From positions 806,001 to 870,000 of the forward strand of contig NZ_JBCNJT010000002.1 in assembly GCF_039596395.1 (NCBI RefSeq): a DNA stretch of 64,000 nt. Reading direction: 5' to 3'. The position numbers were made by a program, and so were the translations under genes. How positions within the stretch are numbered: position 1 is the first letter of the stretch; each line of letters starts with the position of its first letter. Below are positions 57,276 through 64,000 of this stretch, piece after piece. The stretch is from Fluviicola sp. Lineage in GTDB: Bacteria > Bacteroidota > Bacteroidia > Flavobacteriales_D > Crocinitomicaceae. Below the pieces are notes generated by a model. That model was not told the origin of the DNA. It saw nothing but the letters and a program-made list of their open reading frames with translations, and did not search any database.

Positions 57276-58058
57276 TTATCCTCTGAAGTTTGGTTTTCTT
57301 TTTTCGATGAATGCTGTGGTTCCTTCCTTGAAATCAGCTGTTCCGAAACACAGGCCGAATTCCTCCACTTCTTTATCAAAGCCTTTTTGTCCGCCCTCAC
57401 TGTACAAAGCATTTACCGCACGGATAGCCGAAGCGATAGCAGTTCCGGAGTTTTTCAGGATTTTTCCGGCCAATTCATTTGCCAGGTCCATCAACTCTTC
57501 CGGCTCGCAAACGTGATTTACCAGGCCCCAGGATTTTGCTTCATCCGCACCGATCATTCCGGCAGTAAAAATTAATTCGTTTGCTTTTCCGCGACCTACC
57601 AATTGTGCCAAACGCTGTGTTCCACCGTATCCCGGAATTACCCCCAACGAAACTTCAGGTAGTCCCATTTTTGCATTTGCCGAAGCAATGCGGATGTGAG
57701 AAGCCATCGCCAACTCCAATCCGCCACCTAATGCAAACCCGTTTACGGCAGCAATAACCGGCGTAGTCATGTTCTCAATAAAAGAGAATAACAACTGTTG
57801 TCCCTGAGCAGCCAGTTCACGGCCTTTTTCAATGGAAAAATCTGCAAATTCTTTGATATCCGCACCTGCAACAAATGCTTTTTCACCCGATCCTGTAAGA
57901 ATGACAACTCCTGTTCCTGCATCTTCGTTTGCTGCACTCAGGGCGTAATTCAATTCGGTAATGGTTTGTTTGTTTAGCGCATTTAATTGGCTTGGACGAT
58001 TAATCGTAATGGTTTGGACGTGTCCGTTTTGTGACACTAAGATATTTTCGTAAGTCAT
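57276..58058 (-). CDS. Enoyl-CoA hydratase (crotonase)
   Basis: A crotonase-fold hydratase of 260 residues from MTYENILVSQ. Both catalytic glutamates are present, E115 (GGGLELAMASHIRIA) and E135 (LPEVSLGVIPGYGGTQRL), with the oxyanion motif AGADIKEF at 65-71. It likely hydrates trans-2-enoyl-CoA in beta-oxidation or degrades branched acids, or acts as a 3-hydroxybutyryl-CoA dehydratase. It is directly followed by the flippase gene. The TTG two codons upstream is less likely as a start than the ATG at 58058. Confidence 0.93.
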   Translation of the reverse strand: MTYENILVSQNGHVQTITINRPSQLNALNKQTITELNYALSAANEDAGTGVVILTGSGEKAFVAGADIKEFADFSIEKGRELAAQGQQLLFSFIENMTTPVIAAVNGFALGGGLELAMASHIRIASANAKMGLPEVSLGVIPGYGGTQRLAQLVGRGKANELIFTAGMIGADEAKSWGLVNHVCEPEELMDLANELAGKILKNSGTAIASAIRAVNALYSEGGQKGFDKEVEEFGLCFGTADFKEGTTAFIEKRKPNFRG

Positions 58059-58126
58059 TTTCAAGTCTTTTTGTAAAGGTATTCTTTTTTGGATTTAAAT
58101 TTTCGGTATGCAATTCAAAAACCGCT

Positions 58127-58675
58127 TCAATTCTTCCGCAATTTCTTATACAACCTGATTCCCATCATCAGGGCAATTCCCACTCCGAAGAATCCGATGA
58201 CTCCGCCGAGCCAGCCTAAGCTTGTTTTCAGGATAACGAGGAAAACGATCGCCACCAAAAGCAAGGTTGCTACTTCATTCCACATACGCAAATGCCCGGA
58301 AGTCCATTTGGAAGAACCATTCTTCAGGCGGTTCATAATTCCCTGGCAGATAAAATGATAAACCAATAAAACCGCAACGAAAGTCAGTTTGATATGCATC
58401 CAGGGCATTTTCAATAACGCAGGATTCGCTGTAAGCATGAGTGTTCCGAAAAGAACCGTACCAATCATAGCCGGAGTAGTGATGATGTACCACAAGCGGT
58501 TTTGCATGATGTTGAATTGATCCTGCAACACCCGTTTTTCATCCTCCGGTCTTGTATTGGCTTCCGTATGATAGATAAACAATCGTACCATGTAGAACAA
58601 CCCGGCAAACCAGCTCACCACAAAAATGATGTGCAGTGCTTTCCAAACGGAGTAATGTTCAATTAAAAAATTCAT
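58127..58675 (-). CDS. hemJ: Protoporphyrinogen oxidase HemJ
   Basis: A 182-residue, four-helix membrane protein of the HemJ (CopD-like, UPF0093) family. It performs the late haem step protoporphyrinogen IX to protoporphyrin IX. It has H15 (WKALHIIFVVSWFAGLFYMVRLFIYH) and the MHIKLT segment (H94, K96), the conserved His/Lys type of the family. The ATG at 58675 is set by a -7 box 5 nt upstream; the frame to 58705 starts before that promoter. HemL of the same pathway is in the window at 16498-17802. Confidence 0.92.
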   Translation of the reverse strand: MNFLIEHYSVWKALHIIFVVSWFAGLFYMVRLFIYHTEANTRPEDEKRVLQDQFNIMQNRLWYIITTPAMIGTVLFGTLMLTANPALLKMPWMHIKLTFVAVLLVYHFICQGIMNRLKNGSSKWTSGHLRMWNEVATLLLVAIVFLVILKTSLGWLGGVIGFFGVGIALMMGIRLYKKLRKN

Positions 58676-58680
58676 CCCTG

Positions 58681-58688
58681 CAAAGTTA
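58681..58688 (-). promoter_or_regulatory. -7 box predicting a leaderless hemJ transcript
   Basis: The minus strand reads TAACTTTG and ends 5 nt before the ATG at 58675, directly after the terminator of the upstream lipoprotein gene. Confidence 0.55.
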
Positions 58689-58694
58689 AAAAGA

Positions 58695-58721
58695 AACGGG
58701 AACACAAATTGTGTTCCCGTT
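58695..58721 (-). terminator. Terminator of the lipoprotein gene at 58744
   Basis: A perfect 12-bp stem (AACGGGAACACA 58695-58706 with 58710-58721, loop of 3). On the minus strand it is followed by a T-rich TTCTTTTT tract. Confidence 0.85.
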
Positions 58722-58743
58722 CCCGATATCTGATTCTTTGTTG

Positions 58744-59274
58744 TTAAACTTTCATTCCTTTAACAACGCGGTCTTTACGTTTTGTCTTCTGAAGTTTTTT
58801 CAAACGAACCTGTAAAAATGCGCTGCTTCCTCCTGAAGCAATGGTATAAGTTTCACCACCATATTCCATGGTTCCTCCGTTGTTTTTCCAATCTGCAACC
58901 AGGTAGTATTTACCACTTGTCTGAGTTGCACGTGTTGCGAACTTCACTACACGGCCGGAACCAACTTCAAAACGAACAACTACTTCGTTGTTTGCTCCCA
59001 TTTTTTCAAAAACTCCTCTTGTATTTGTAGGAATAATCACACGATCCTGTGTTTTGGATGAACTAACAACCAATTCCCCCGAACTTCCCGTTCCCTGGTT
59101 TCCGGAAGACTGATTTTTCTCCAGAATAATGTTCGAAGAAGTATAAAACTGAACCTTCGTCATATTTTCCGGTGTTAAATCAAAATCCTGTTTTACCTGG
59201 TCTGTGTAAGGAATTTTTTGAGCACAACTCGCAAGAAGAAGTGTCAAAACAGCAAAAGCAAAAATTCGTTTCAT
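58744..59274 (-). CDS. Lipoprotein, unknown function
   Basis: A 176-residue lipoprotein (lipobox LASC in MKRIFAFAVLTLLLASCAQ). A variable Ser/Gly/Gln-rich middle (residues 52-68) follows an N-terminal region, then a beta-rich domain (VIIPTNTRGVFEK, VVVRFEVGSGRVVKFA, YYLVADWKNNG) and a basic C-terminus (LKKLQKTKRKDRVVKGMKV). No family recognised. It is a single gene with its own terminator. Confidence 0.75.
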   Translation of the reverse strand: MKRIFAFAVLTLLLASCAQKIPYTDQVKQDFDLTPENMTKVQFYTSSNIILEKNQSSGNQGTGSSGELVVSSSKTQDRVIIPTNTRGVFEKMGANNEVVVRFEVGSGRVVKFATRATQTSGKYYLVADWKNNGGTMEYGGETYTIASGGSSAFLQVRLKKLQKTKRKDRVVKGMKV

Positions 59275-59346
59275 GTTTAAAAAATTTGTCGTTTTGAGAC
59301 ACCAAAAATAGCGCCATTTTTTAATTTCTAAGCAAATATAGTTTTT

Positions 59347-60114
59347 TTAATCCTCTGCATTCCGATGAAGCGGAAACAAAACCGGCCTGCTCGGCGTTGC
59401 ATCATTTACGAAAGGTGCCGTTTGAAGGTTCAACATGTATTCACCATCCGGAACATCGTCAGGAATATAAATCATTTCCGTAATGGTCCGGTCGAATCGC
59501 TGATTGTCGGGAACACCCCAATATCCATGATGAAAAGCCAGTTCACCGCCGTCTTTTTCACGATCAACAGATGGCGTGTCTATCAACAAATGAATGATTC
59601 CCAACTCATCTAAAAGAGGCAAAATATCCACATCACAATAAGCCGGATTCGTATCCGAATAATTCAGGTGCATTTTCCCGGCTTCATTCGGAAGCGTGCG
59701 AATCAGCAAGGCCTCACTTTTCAGTCCCTTCAACAAACCGGAAACAGTTGCAGCAGTAATCACACGATCAACGGATCCGTCGGCTTGTACACGGATTTCC
59801 GGTGCAACGGTAATCACAACCGCGTGGTAAAGCAGTTTATCGACGATCCCGTTTACAGAATGCACTTCGGAAGTAATGTGGCCCAAACATTCCGTGTGTG
59901 TACCATGGCCATGCGGATTGAATTGAATGGAGCGAAAATTCACACTTCCGCCTTCCGCAACTGCTCCTACCCAACCGTTCTCGCGAACAGGTTCGATTAC
60001 AGGTGGTGATACATACCAGGCACGGACATTTTGTTCCGATCCTTCCAACGGAATAGAACAATCTATTCCTTCATTCGTTAAAACATAGGTTCCGTTTCCG
60101 AGAAATAACTGCAT
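59347..60114 (-). CDS. Cyclase/kynurenine formamidase-family hydrolase
   Basis: A metal-dependent cyclase-family (PF04199-type) protein of 255 residues from MQLFLGNGTY. The metal motif H-G-H-G-T-H is at 68-73 (NPHGHGTHTECLGHI) and H79 follows. Members include bacterial kynurenine formamidase (KynB), which would supply kynurenine to kmo and kynU, but the gene is not beside them and the family also contains other hydrolases. I therefore leave the substrate open. It begins 4 nt after the M48 protease stop codon, so the two are likely co-transcribed. Confidence 0.8.
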   Translation of the reverse strand: MQLFLGNGTYVLTNEGIDCSIPLEGSEQNVRAWYVSPPVIEPVRENGWVGAVAEGGSVNFRSIQFNPHGHGTHTECLGHITSEVHSVNGIVDKLLYHAVVITVAPEIRVQADGSVDRVITAATVSGLLKGLKSEALLIRTLPNEAGKMHLNYSDTNPAYCDVDILPLLDELGIIHLLIDTPSVDREKDGGELAFHHGYWGVPDNQRFDRTITEMIYIPDDVPDGEYMLNLQTAPFVNDATPSRPVLFPLHRNAED

Positions 60115-60118
60115 AAAT

Positions 60119-60925
60119 CTATTTAGGTAATTTAGCAATGACCTTCTTGTATTCTGAAGCAAAATCATTCACTCCCTGACAGGCCATTTCTATTCTGTAA
60201 TTTTTAAAATTCTCAATTCGATTTTCCGGGTTCGGGTGTGTGCTCAGGAATTCAGGTGTGCGCGAACCTCCGGCAGCATTGATCTTTTCAAAGAACCCCG
60301 CTCCGCCGTCTGCAGCATAAACCGTCGGACAAAGGTAAGTTACCGAACCTTTATCTGCTTCCGATTCGTGGTTACGAGAGAATTTCAAACCAACCAATCC
60401 GGCAGTGATCTGCGACAATTGCTGATGATTTCCTGCAACAATCGCAAGCAATACTTCCACTCCGTACATCTGCGTCATCTGTCGTGTGGAATGGCGGAAA
60501 TCAGCATGTGCAATTTCGTGACCCAATACGCCCGCCAATTGAGCTTCGTTGTCCAGGTATTTCAAAATTCCGGTGTAAACATAAATGTATCCTCCGGGAG
60601 TACAAAATGCATTCAGAGTACTGTCATCCTTGATAATGCGCAATCTCCATGCAAAATCGTCTTTGTGCTTTACCTGGCCTGAATTCAGGATGGTATTGCG
60701 GATTTTGTACAAATACTGGTATACTTCTCTATTGGAAGCTGAATCCAATAACGGATATTCTTTCGGATTTCCGTCGATTTCAGCTGCTACCTGCGCTCCC
60801 AGCTGCTTGTCTTGTTCCATGGGGAACAGATTGATCCCCGATCCCAATTTTTTGGACCCGTTACAGTTCATCAAAAAACTTGCTCCGGCAACTAATAATA
60901 AAGAAAATACAATTGCTCTTTTCAT
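60119..60925 (-). CDS. M48-family lipoprotein metalloprotease
   Basis: A 268-residue zinc protease. The lipobox LMNC gives lipidated Cys21. The zinc motif is H-E-I-A-H at 136-140, with the third ligand among E187/E189 (NHESEADKGS). FCTPGGYIYVYTG precedes it, as in BepA/LoiP/HtpX-like envelope proteases that degrade misfolded outer-membrane proteins. A -7 box lies 16 nt upstream. It shares a unit with the cyclase-family gene. Confidence 0.93.
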   Translation of the reverse strand: MKRAIVFSLLLVAGASFLMNCNGSKKLGSGINLFPMEQDKQLGAQVAAEIDGNPKEYPLLDSASNREVYQYLYKIRNTILNSGQVKHKDDFAWRLRIIKDDSTLNAFCTPGGYIYVYTGILKYLDNEAQLAGVLGHEIAHADFRHSTRQMTQMYGVEVLLAIVAGNHQQLSQITAGLVGLKFSRNHESEADKGSVTYLCPTVYAADGGAGFFEKINAAGGSRTPEFLSTHPNPENRIENFKNYRIEMACQGVNDFASEYKKVIAKLPK

Positions 60926-60941
60926 ACCATTGACATTTATA

Positions 60942-60949
60942 CAAAAATA
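60942..60949 (-). promoter_or_regulatory. -7 box of the M48 protease gene
   Basis: The minus strand reads TATTTTTG, matching TAnnTTTG, 16 nt before the ATG at 60925. Confidence 0.5.
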
Positions 60950-61036
60950 GACTAATTCCCAAAACTTCCACTGTCAAGCGTTTATTTATAAACACCGCAT
61001 ATCCCGATTTTCACACTTCTTGTTTAACTTTACATA

Positions 61037-62839
61037 GTGGATGATAAAAAAATAGATATCGGATTAAAACTGAAAACACTTCCCGATAAGCCGGGTGTGT
61101 ATCAGTATTTCGATAAAAACGGGACCATTCTTTACGTGGGAAAAGCGAAGAACCTGAAAAAACGGGTTTCTTCCTATTTCAAAAAAAACCACGAACAGGC
61201 AAAAACGTACCTGCTTGTCAGGAAGATTGCCGATATCCAATACATCGTGGTGGAGTCGGAAATGGATGCGCTTTTGCTGGAAAACAACCTCATCAAGAAA
61301 TACCTTCCGAAATACAATATCCAGTTAAAAGACGATAAAACCTATCCCTGGATTTGTGTCAAAAAAGAACCGTTTCCGCGGGTTTTTTCTACGCGCATTC
61401 TTGTAAAGGACGGTTCGCGTTATTACGGCCCGTATCCAAGCGGAAGAGTCATGCACACACTTTTGGACCTGATCCGGGATTTGTTCCCGCTGCGCACCTG
61501 TGCGCTGGATCTTTCAGCCAATAAGATCGAAAAAAATGCCTACAAGGTTTGCCTGGAATACCACATCGGAAAATGCAAAGGTCCGTGTGAAGGAAAACAA
61601 AAAGCTTCCGAATACAATGGGATGATCGAACAGATCGAAGGAATTCTGAAAGGGAATATTTCCAGTGTGATTCAGAACCTGAAGCAACTCATGAACCAGG
61701 CTTCGGCTGATTTCCGGTTTGAGGAAGCGCACGATATCAAAACGCGCATTGAGATCCTGGAAAAATACAAGGCCAAATCAACGGTTGTTTCCCCGACGAT
61801 TCACCATGTAGATGTGGTTTCCATGGTGGAAGACAACGACCTGTTTTTCGTGAATTACCTGGTGATCAGTCACGGGGCGATTATTCATGGAATTACGGTA
61901 GAAGTCAAGCGGAAGCTTGATGAAACGCAGGCAGATATCATCACTTTTGTGCTTCCGGAATTGCGGGAGCGTTTTCAGAGTGAAGCAAAAGAAATTCTGG
62001 TTGAAAACGACGTGGACTGGGAGATGGAAGGTGTTCGCTTTTTCGCTCCGCAGCGTGGAGATAAAAAAGCTTTGATTGATTTGTCCCTTCGAAATGCCCG
62101 GTCTTACCGCATGGAGAAGATCAAACAGGAAAAGATCAAAGATCCGGAAAAACACACCAACCGCATCCTGGAAACCATGAAAACGGACCTGCGTTTGAAA
62201 GAACTTCCCGTTCATATCGAATGTTTCGATAACTCGAATATCCAGGGAACGAACCCGGTTTCGGCCTGTGTTGTTTTCAAAGATGCAAAACCCAGCAAAA
62301 AGGATTACCGCCATTTCAATGTACAAACAGTAGAAGGACCGGACGATTTTGCCACCATGCGGGAAGCCGTTTACCGCCGCTACAGAAGATTATTGGAAGA
62401 AGATCAACCCTTGCCTCAATTGATCATTATTGACGGTGGAAAAGGACAATTAGGGGCAGCACTGGAATCTCTGGAAAAGTTAGGTCTTCGCGGAAAAATT
62501 GCCATTATAGGTATCGCGAAACGGTTGGAAGAACTATTCTATCCGGGCGATAGCCTGCCGCTTTACCTCGACAAACGTTCAGAAACCCTGAAAGTCATTC
62601 AGCACCTGCGAAACGAAGCGCACCGTTTTGGGATTACGCATCACCGCAACCGCAGAAGCAAAAGTGCCTTGAATAACGAATTGGAAACCATTCCGGGAAT
62701 CGGGGAAAAAACGGTTCAGGACCTGATCCGGACTTTCAAATCCGTTAAGCGCGTGAAAGAACAAAGCGAAGAAAGTTTAGCTTCTGTTGTTGGAAAAGCA
62801 AAAGCGAAGGTGATCAAGCAGTTTTTCGGAGCTAGTTAA
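61037..62839 (+). CDS. uvrC: UvrABC excision nuclease subunit C
   Basis: A 600-residue nucleotide-excision-repair nuclease. An N-terminal GIY-YIG domain (PGVYQYFDKNGTILYVGKAKNLKKRV) makes the 3' incision. A UVR motif (about 200-240, ADFRFEEAHDIKTRIEIL) binds UvrB. The RNase H-like domain makes the 5' incision (HIECFDNSNIQGTNPVSACVVF, IIDGGKGQLGAAL), and two helix-hairpin-helix units close the chain (LETIPGIGEKTVQDLI). The start is GTG at 61037; an ATG at 61041 is out of frame. It overlaps the convergent lipoprotein gene by 4 nt. Confidence 0.96.
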   Translation: MDDKKIDIGLKLKTLPDKPGVYQYFDKNGTILYVGKAKNLKKRVSSYFKKNHEQAKTYLLVRKIADIQYIVVESEMDALLLENNLIKKYLPKYNIQLKDDKTYPWICVKKEPFPRVFSTRILVKDGSRYYGPYPSGRVMHTLLDLIRDLFPLRTCALDLSANKIEKNAYKVCLEYHIGKCKGPCEGKQKASEYNGMIEQIEGILKGNISSVIQNLKQLMNQASADFRFEEAHDIKTRIEILEKYKAKSTVVSPTIHHVDVVSMVEDNDLFFVNYLVISHGAIIHGITVEVKRKLDETQADIITFVLPELRERFQSEAKEILVENDVDWEMEGVRFFAPQRGDKKALIDLSLRNARSYRMEKIKQEKIKDPEKHTNRILETMKTDLRLKELPVHIECFDNSNIQGTNPVSACVVFKDAKPSKKDYRHFNVQTVEGPDDFATMREAVYRRYRRLLEEDQPLPQLIIIDGGKGQLGAALESLEKLGLRGKIAIIGIAKRLEELFYPGDSLPLYLDKRSETLKVIQHLRNEAHRFGITHHRNRRSKSALNNELETIPGIGEKTVQDLIRTFKSVKRVKEQSEESLASVVGKAKAKVIKQFFGAS

Positions 62840-63522
62840 TAACTAATTCCGTATCCTCCTCCAAGAAAAAGTAGTAACCCTGCAAGGGCTATTCCACCAA
62901 ATACAATAGCTGGTATTGCAAAACCATAAGTCAATCCTTTAAATCCGTACTTTTCAGGATGCTTGCGCAGAGCACGGATTACAATGATTGCAAAAATCAT
63001 CGCGATGAAAAAACCGAGTCCGACACCTATTAAAGCTTCCGCATAAAAAGTCACAAAGAACATACAGGCAATCGCGATACTCCACATCGCCCAAATTCCC
63101 CACATCAAGGGATGCATTCCCGATCTCGGCTCTTCTTCTGTCTCATCATCGGTTTCTTTCGTTACTTTGGATTTGCTCCTGTTGATTTCCCGACTCGTCT
63201 GAATTTTTATTTCGGATTTTAACGAGGATTCTTTCTCTTCGTCTTCGACCAATTGTTCCACTTCAGTCACAGGTACTAAAGTAACGACAAGTTGCTCATG
63301 ACTTTCAGGTATATCTGTCAGCAAAGATTCCGGTTCAAGCGTGTCTTTCTGCACGGCGCTAATGTCCGTCGATTTCTTTCCCCTGCTTTCCTCTTCCGGA
63401 TCAGGTGATGTTTTGATTTTCCGGTTCCATTCCACATGGTATCCAGTTCCAAAATGGCGTTTTGTAATGGTGCAGGAACATACAAGCATTCCGCAGATGA
63501 GAAAAAATAAGCGCTTTTTCAT
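62836..63522 (-). CDS. Lipoprotein-like membrane protein, unknown function
   Basis: A 228-residue protein with a lipobox LVCSC at its N-terminus. A highly charged, low-complexity region (50-130, with VEQLVEDEEKESSLK and EETDDETEEEPRSG-like runs) leads to three C-terminal membrane helices: WGIWAMWSIAIACMFFVTFY, ALIGVGLGFFIAMIFAIIVI and GFAIPAIVFGGIALAGLLLF. A lipobox combined with several membrane helices is unusual. No family recognised. It is convergent on uvrC. Confidence 0.75.
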   Translation of the reverse strand: MKKRLFFLICGMLVCSCTITKRHFGTGYHVEWNRKIKTSPDPEEESRGKKSTDISAVQKDTLEPESLLTDIPESHEQLVVTLVPVTEVEQLVEDEEKESSLKSEIKIQTSREINRSKSKVTKETDDETEEEPRSGMHPLMWGIWAMWSIAIACMFFVTFYAEALIGVGLGFFIAMIFAIIVIRALRKHPEKYGFKGLTYGFAIPAIVFGGIALAGLLLFLGGGYGISY

Positions 63523-63655
63523 CCTGTAAGTTTGTGCTCCAAAGAAACAAACTGCTCATTAAAAACAAGTTGCGATTTTCCGTACTTAGGTTCTTAATTG
63601 TATGGTTTGTTCCTATTAAGATTTTGAACCTTTGATCTTTAAACTTTGAACTTTC

Positions 63656-64000
63656 CTACAGCTTATAACTCAACTGCAACATGAAGCTTCTCGAAGCCTG
63701 GATATCTCCCGGCCGGGTCATGTATTCCGCATTTGCAATGTTGTTCACGATAAACGCAATTTTGTACTTCTCCTTGTAGCAATAACCGATACGCGCATCA
63801 AAAACGATGGAAACCCCGTTGTGTTCAGAGCGGTAATTTTTCAGTCCCGGAAGGATTTCCTGGCCCAAAAACCCGTTTTCAAAAATCGCGTCGATGTTCT
63901 TCATGTAGCTGTTCATACGCATTGATCCTCCGATACTGATTCCTTTGTACTCCAGTTGGATATCTGCTTTCGCCAAGTGGTTGAAACGGTATTTCAACAT
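63656..64000 (-). CDS. C-terminal end of an outer-membrane receptor (TonB-dependent type); 5' part outside window
   Basis: The last 114 or more codons of an open frame that continues past the right edge. Alternating strands (KADIQLEYKGISIGGSMRMN, YKIAFIVNNIANAEYMTRPG) end in FMLQLSYKL. NNIANAEYMTRPG resembles the final strands of TonB-dependent receptors, where N-L-x-N-x-E-Y is common. Without the plug domain the ligand cannot be told. Confidence 0.75.
   Translation of the reverse strand: MLKYRFNHLAKADIQLEYKGISIGGSMRMNSYMKNIDAIFENGFLGQEILPGLKNYRSEHNGVSIVFDARIGYCYKEKYKIAFIVNNIANAEYMTRPGDIQASRSFMLQLSYKL

Noticed and set aside
57276-58058. Direct role in the same pathway as the crotonase at 33315-34118
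   Set aside because: The two proteins differ in oxyanion motif and context; this one is a regular hydratase, the other a divergent island gene.

Overview
The window looks like a chromosomal segment of a Bacteroidota bacterium of the order Flavobacteriales. The evidence is four secreted proteins ending in type IX secretion (T9SS, Por) C-terminal sorting domains, a SprB-repeat protein, an HU(CCDC81-like)-SPOR envelope protein, a kynurenine 3-monooxygenase/kynureninase pair, many SusD-free outer-membrane beta-barrels, and recurrent Bacteroidota-type -7 promoter boxes (TAnnTTTG) with no Shine-Dalgarno sequences. A Crocinitomicaceae (Fluviicola-like) origin is my inference. No rRNA, tRNA, phage, transposase or CRISPR array was seen.

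Layout. 1-5170: glycine decarboxylase gcvP (cut by the left edge), a small lipoprotein, and a glutamine-dependent methionine transaminase/omega-amidase pair. 5244-13621: a T9SS cargo protein, yqaA, dxr (isoprenoid MEP pathway), small lipoproteins, a SUFU-like protein, an ArsC/Spx-like protein and a beta-barrel. 13635-20579: kmo, kynU, hemL, a TPR protein and metF. 20580-21225: a gene-free stretch holding two tandem, related, terminator-ended candidate small RNAs. 21226-31940: an unrecognised membrane protein, a T9SS copper-monooxygenase-like protein with a haem-binding site, a CtpA protease/dCMP deaminase pair, an orphan response regulator, a lysyl-endopeptidase-like T9SS protease and two glycosyltransferases.

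31937-44769 is an accessory stress/redox island: HxlR, two AraC and one OxyR regulator, four short-chain dehydrogenases, two alpha/beta hydrolases, OsmC, a GlcG/HbpS-like protein, two NTF2-like proteins and a secreted VOC protein. Its intergenic DNA is rich in regulatory structure. Three promoters in it (before the SDR at 37921-38574, the GlcG-like gene at 40871-41269 and the VOC gene at 44230-44769) share an 18-bp box exactly 43 bp from a conserved -7/initial-transcript block. This suggests one unrecognised regulon and is the strongest discovery lead here.

45007-64000 returns to core and envelope genes: an FtsE-like ATPase, a 1028-residue TPR protein overlapping an outer-membrane barrel, an HxlR/DoxX pair around a perfect 14-bp palindrome, the HU-SPOR protein, a SprB-repeat protein, a polysaccharide flippase, enoyl-CoA hydratase, HemJ, a cyclase-family hydrolase, an M48 protease, uvrC and the tail of a TonB-dependent receptor. 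Ten genes across the window have a -7 box ending only 4-5 nt before the start codon, which predicts leaderless transcripts.
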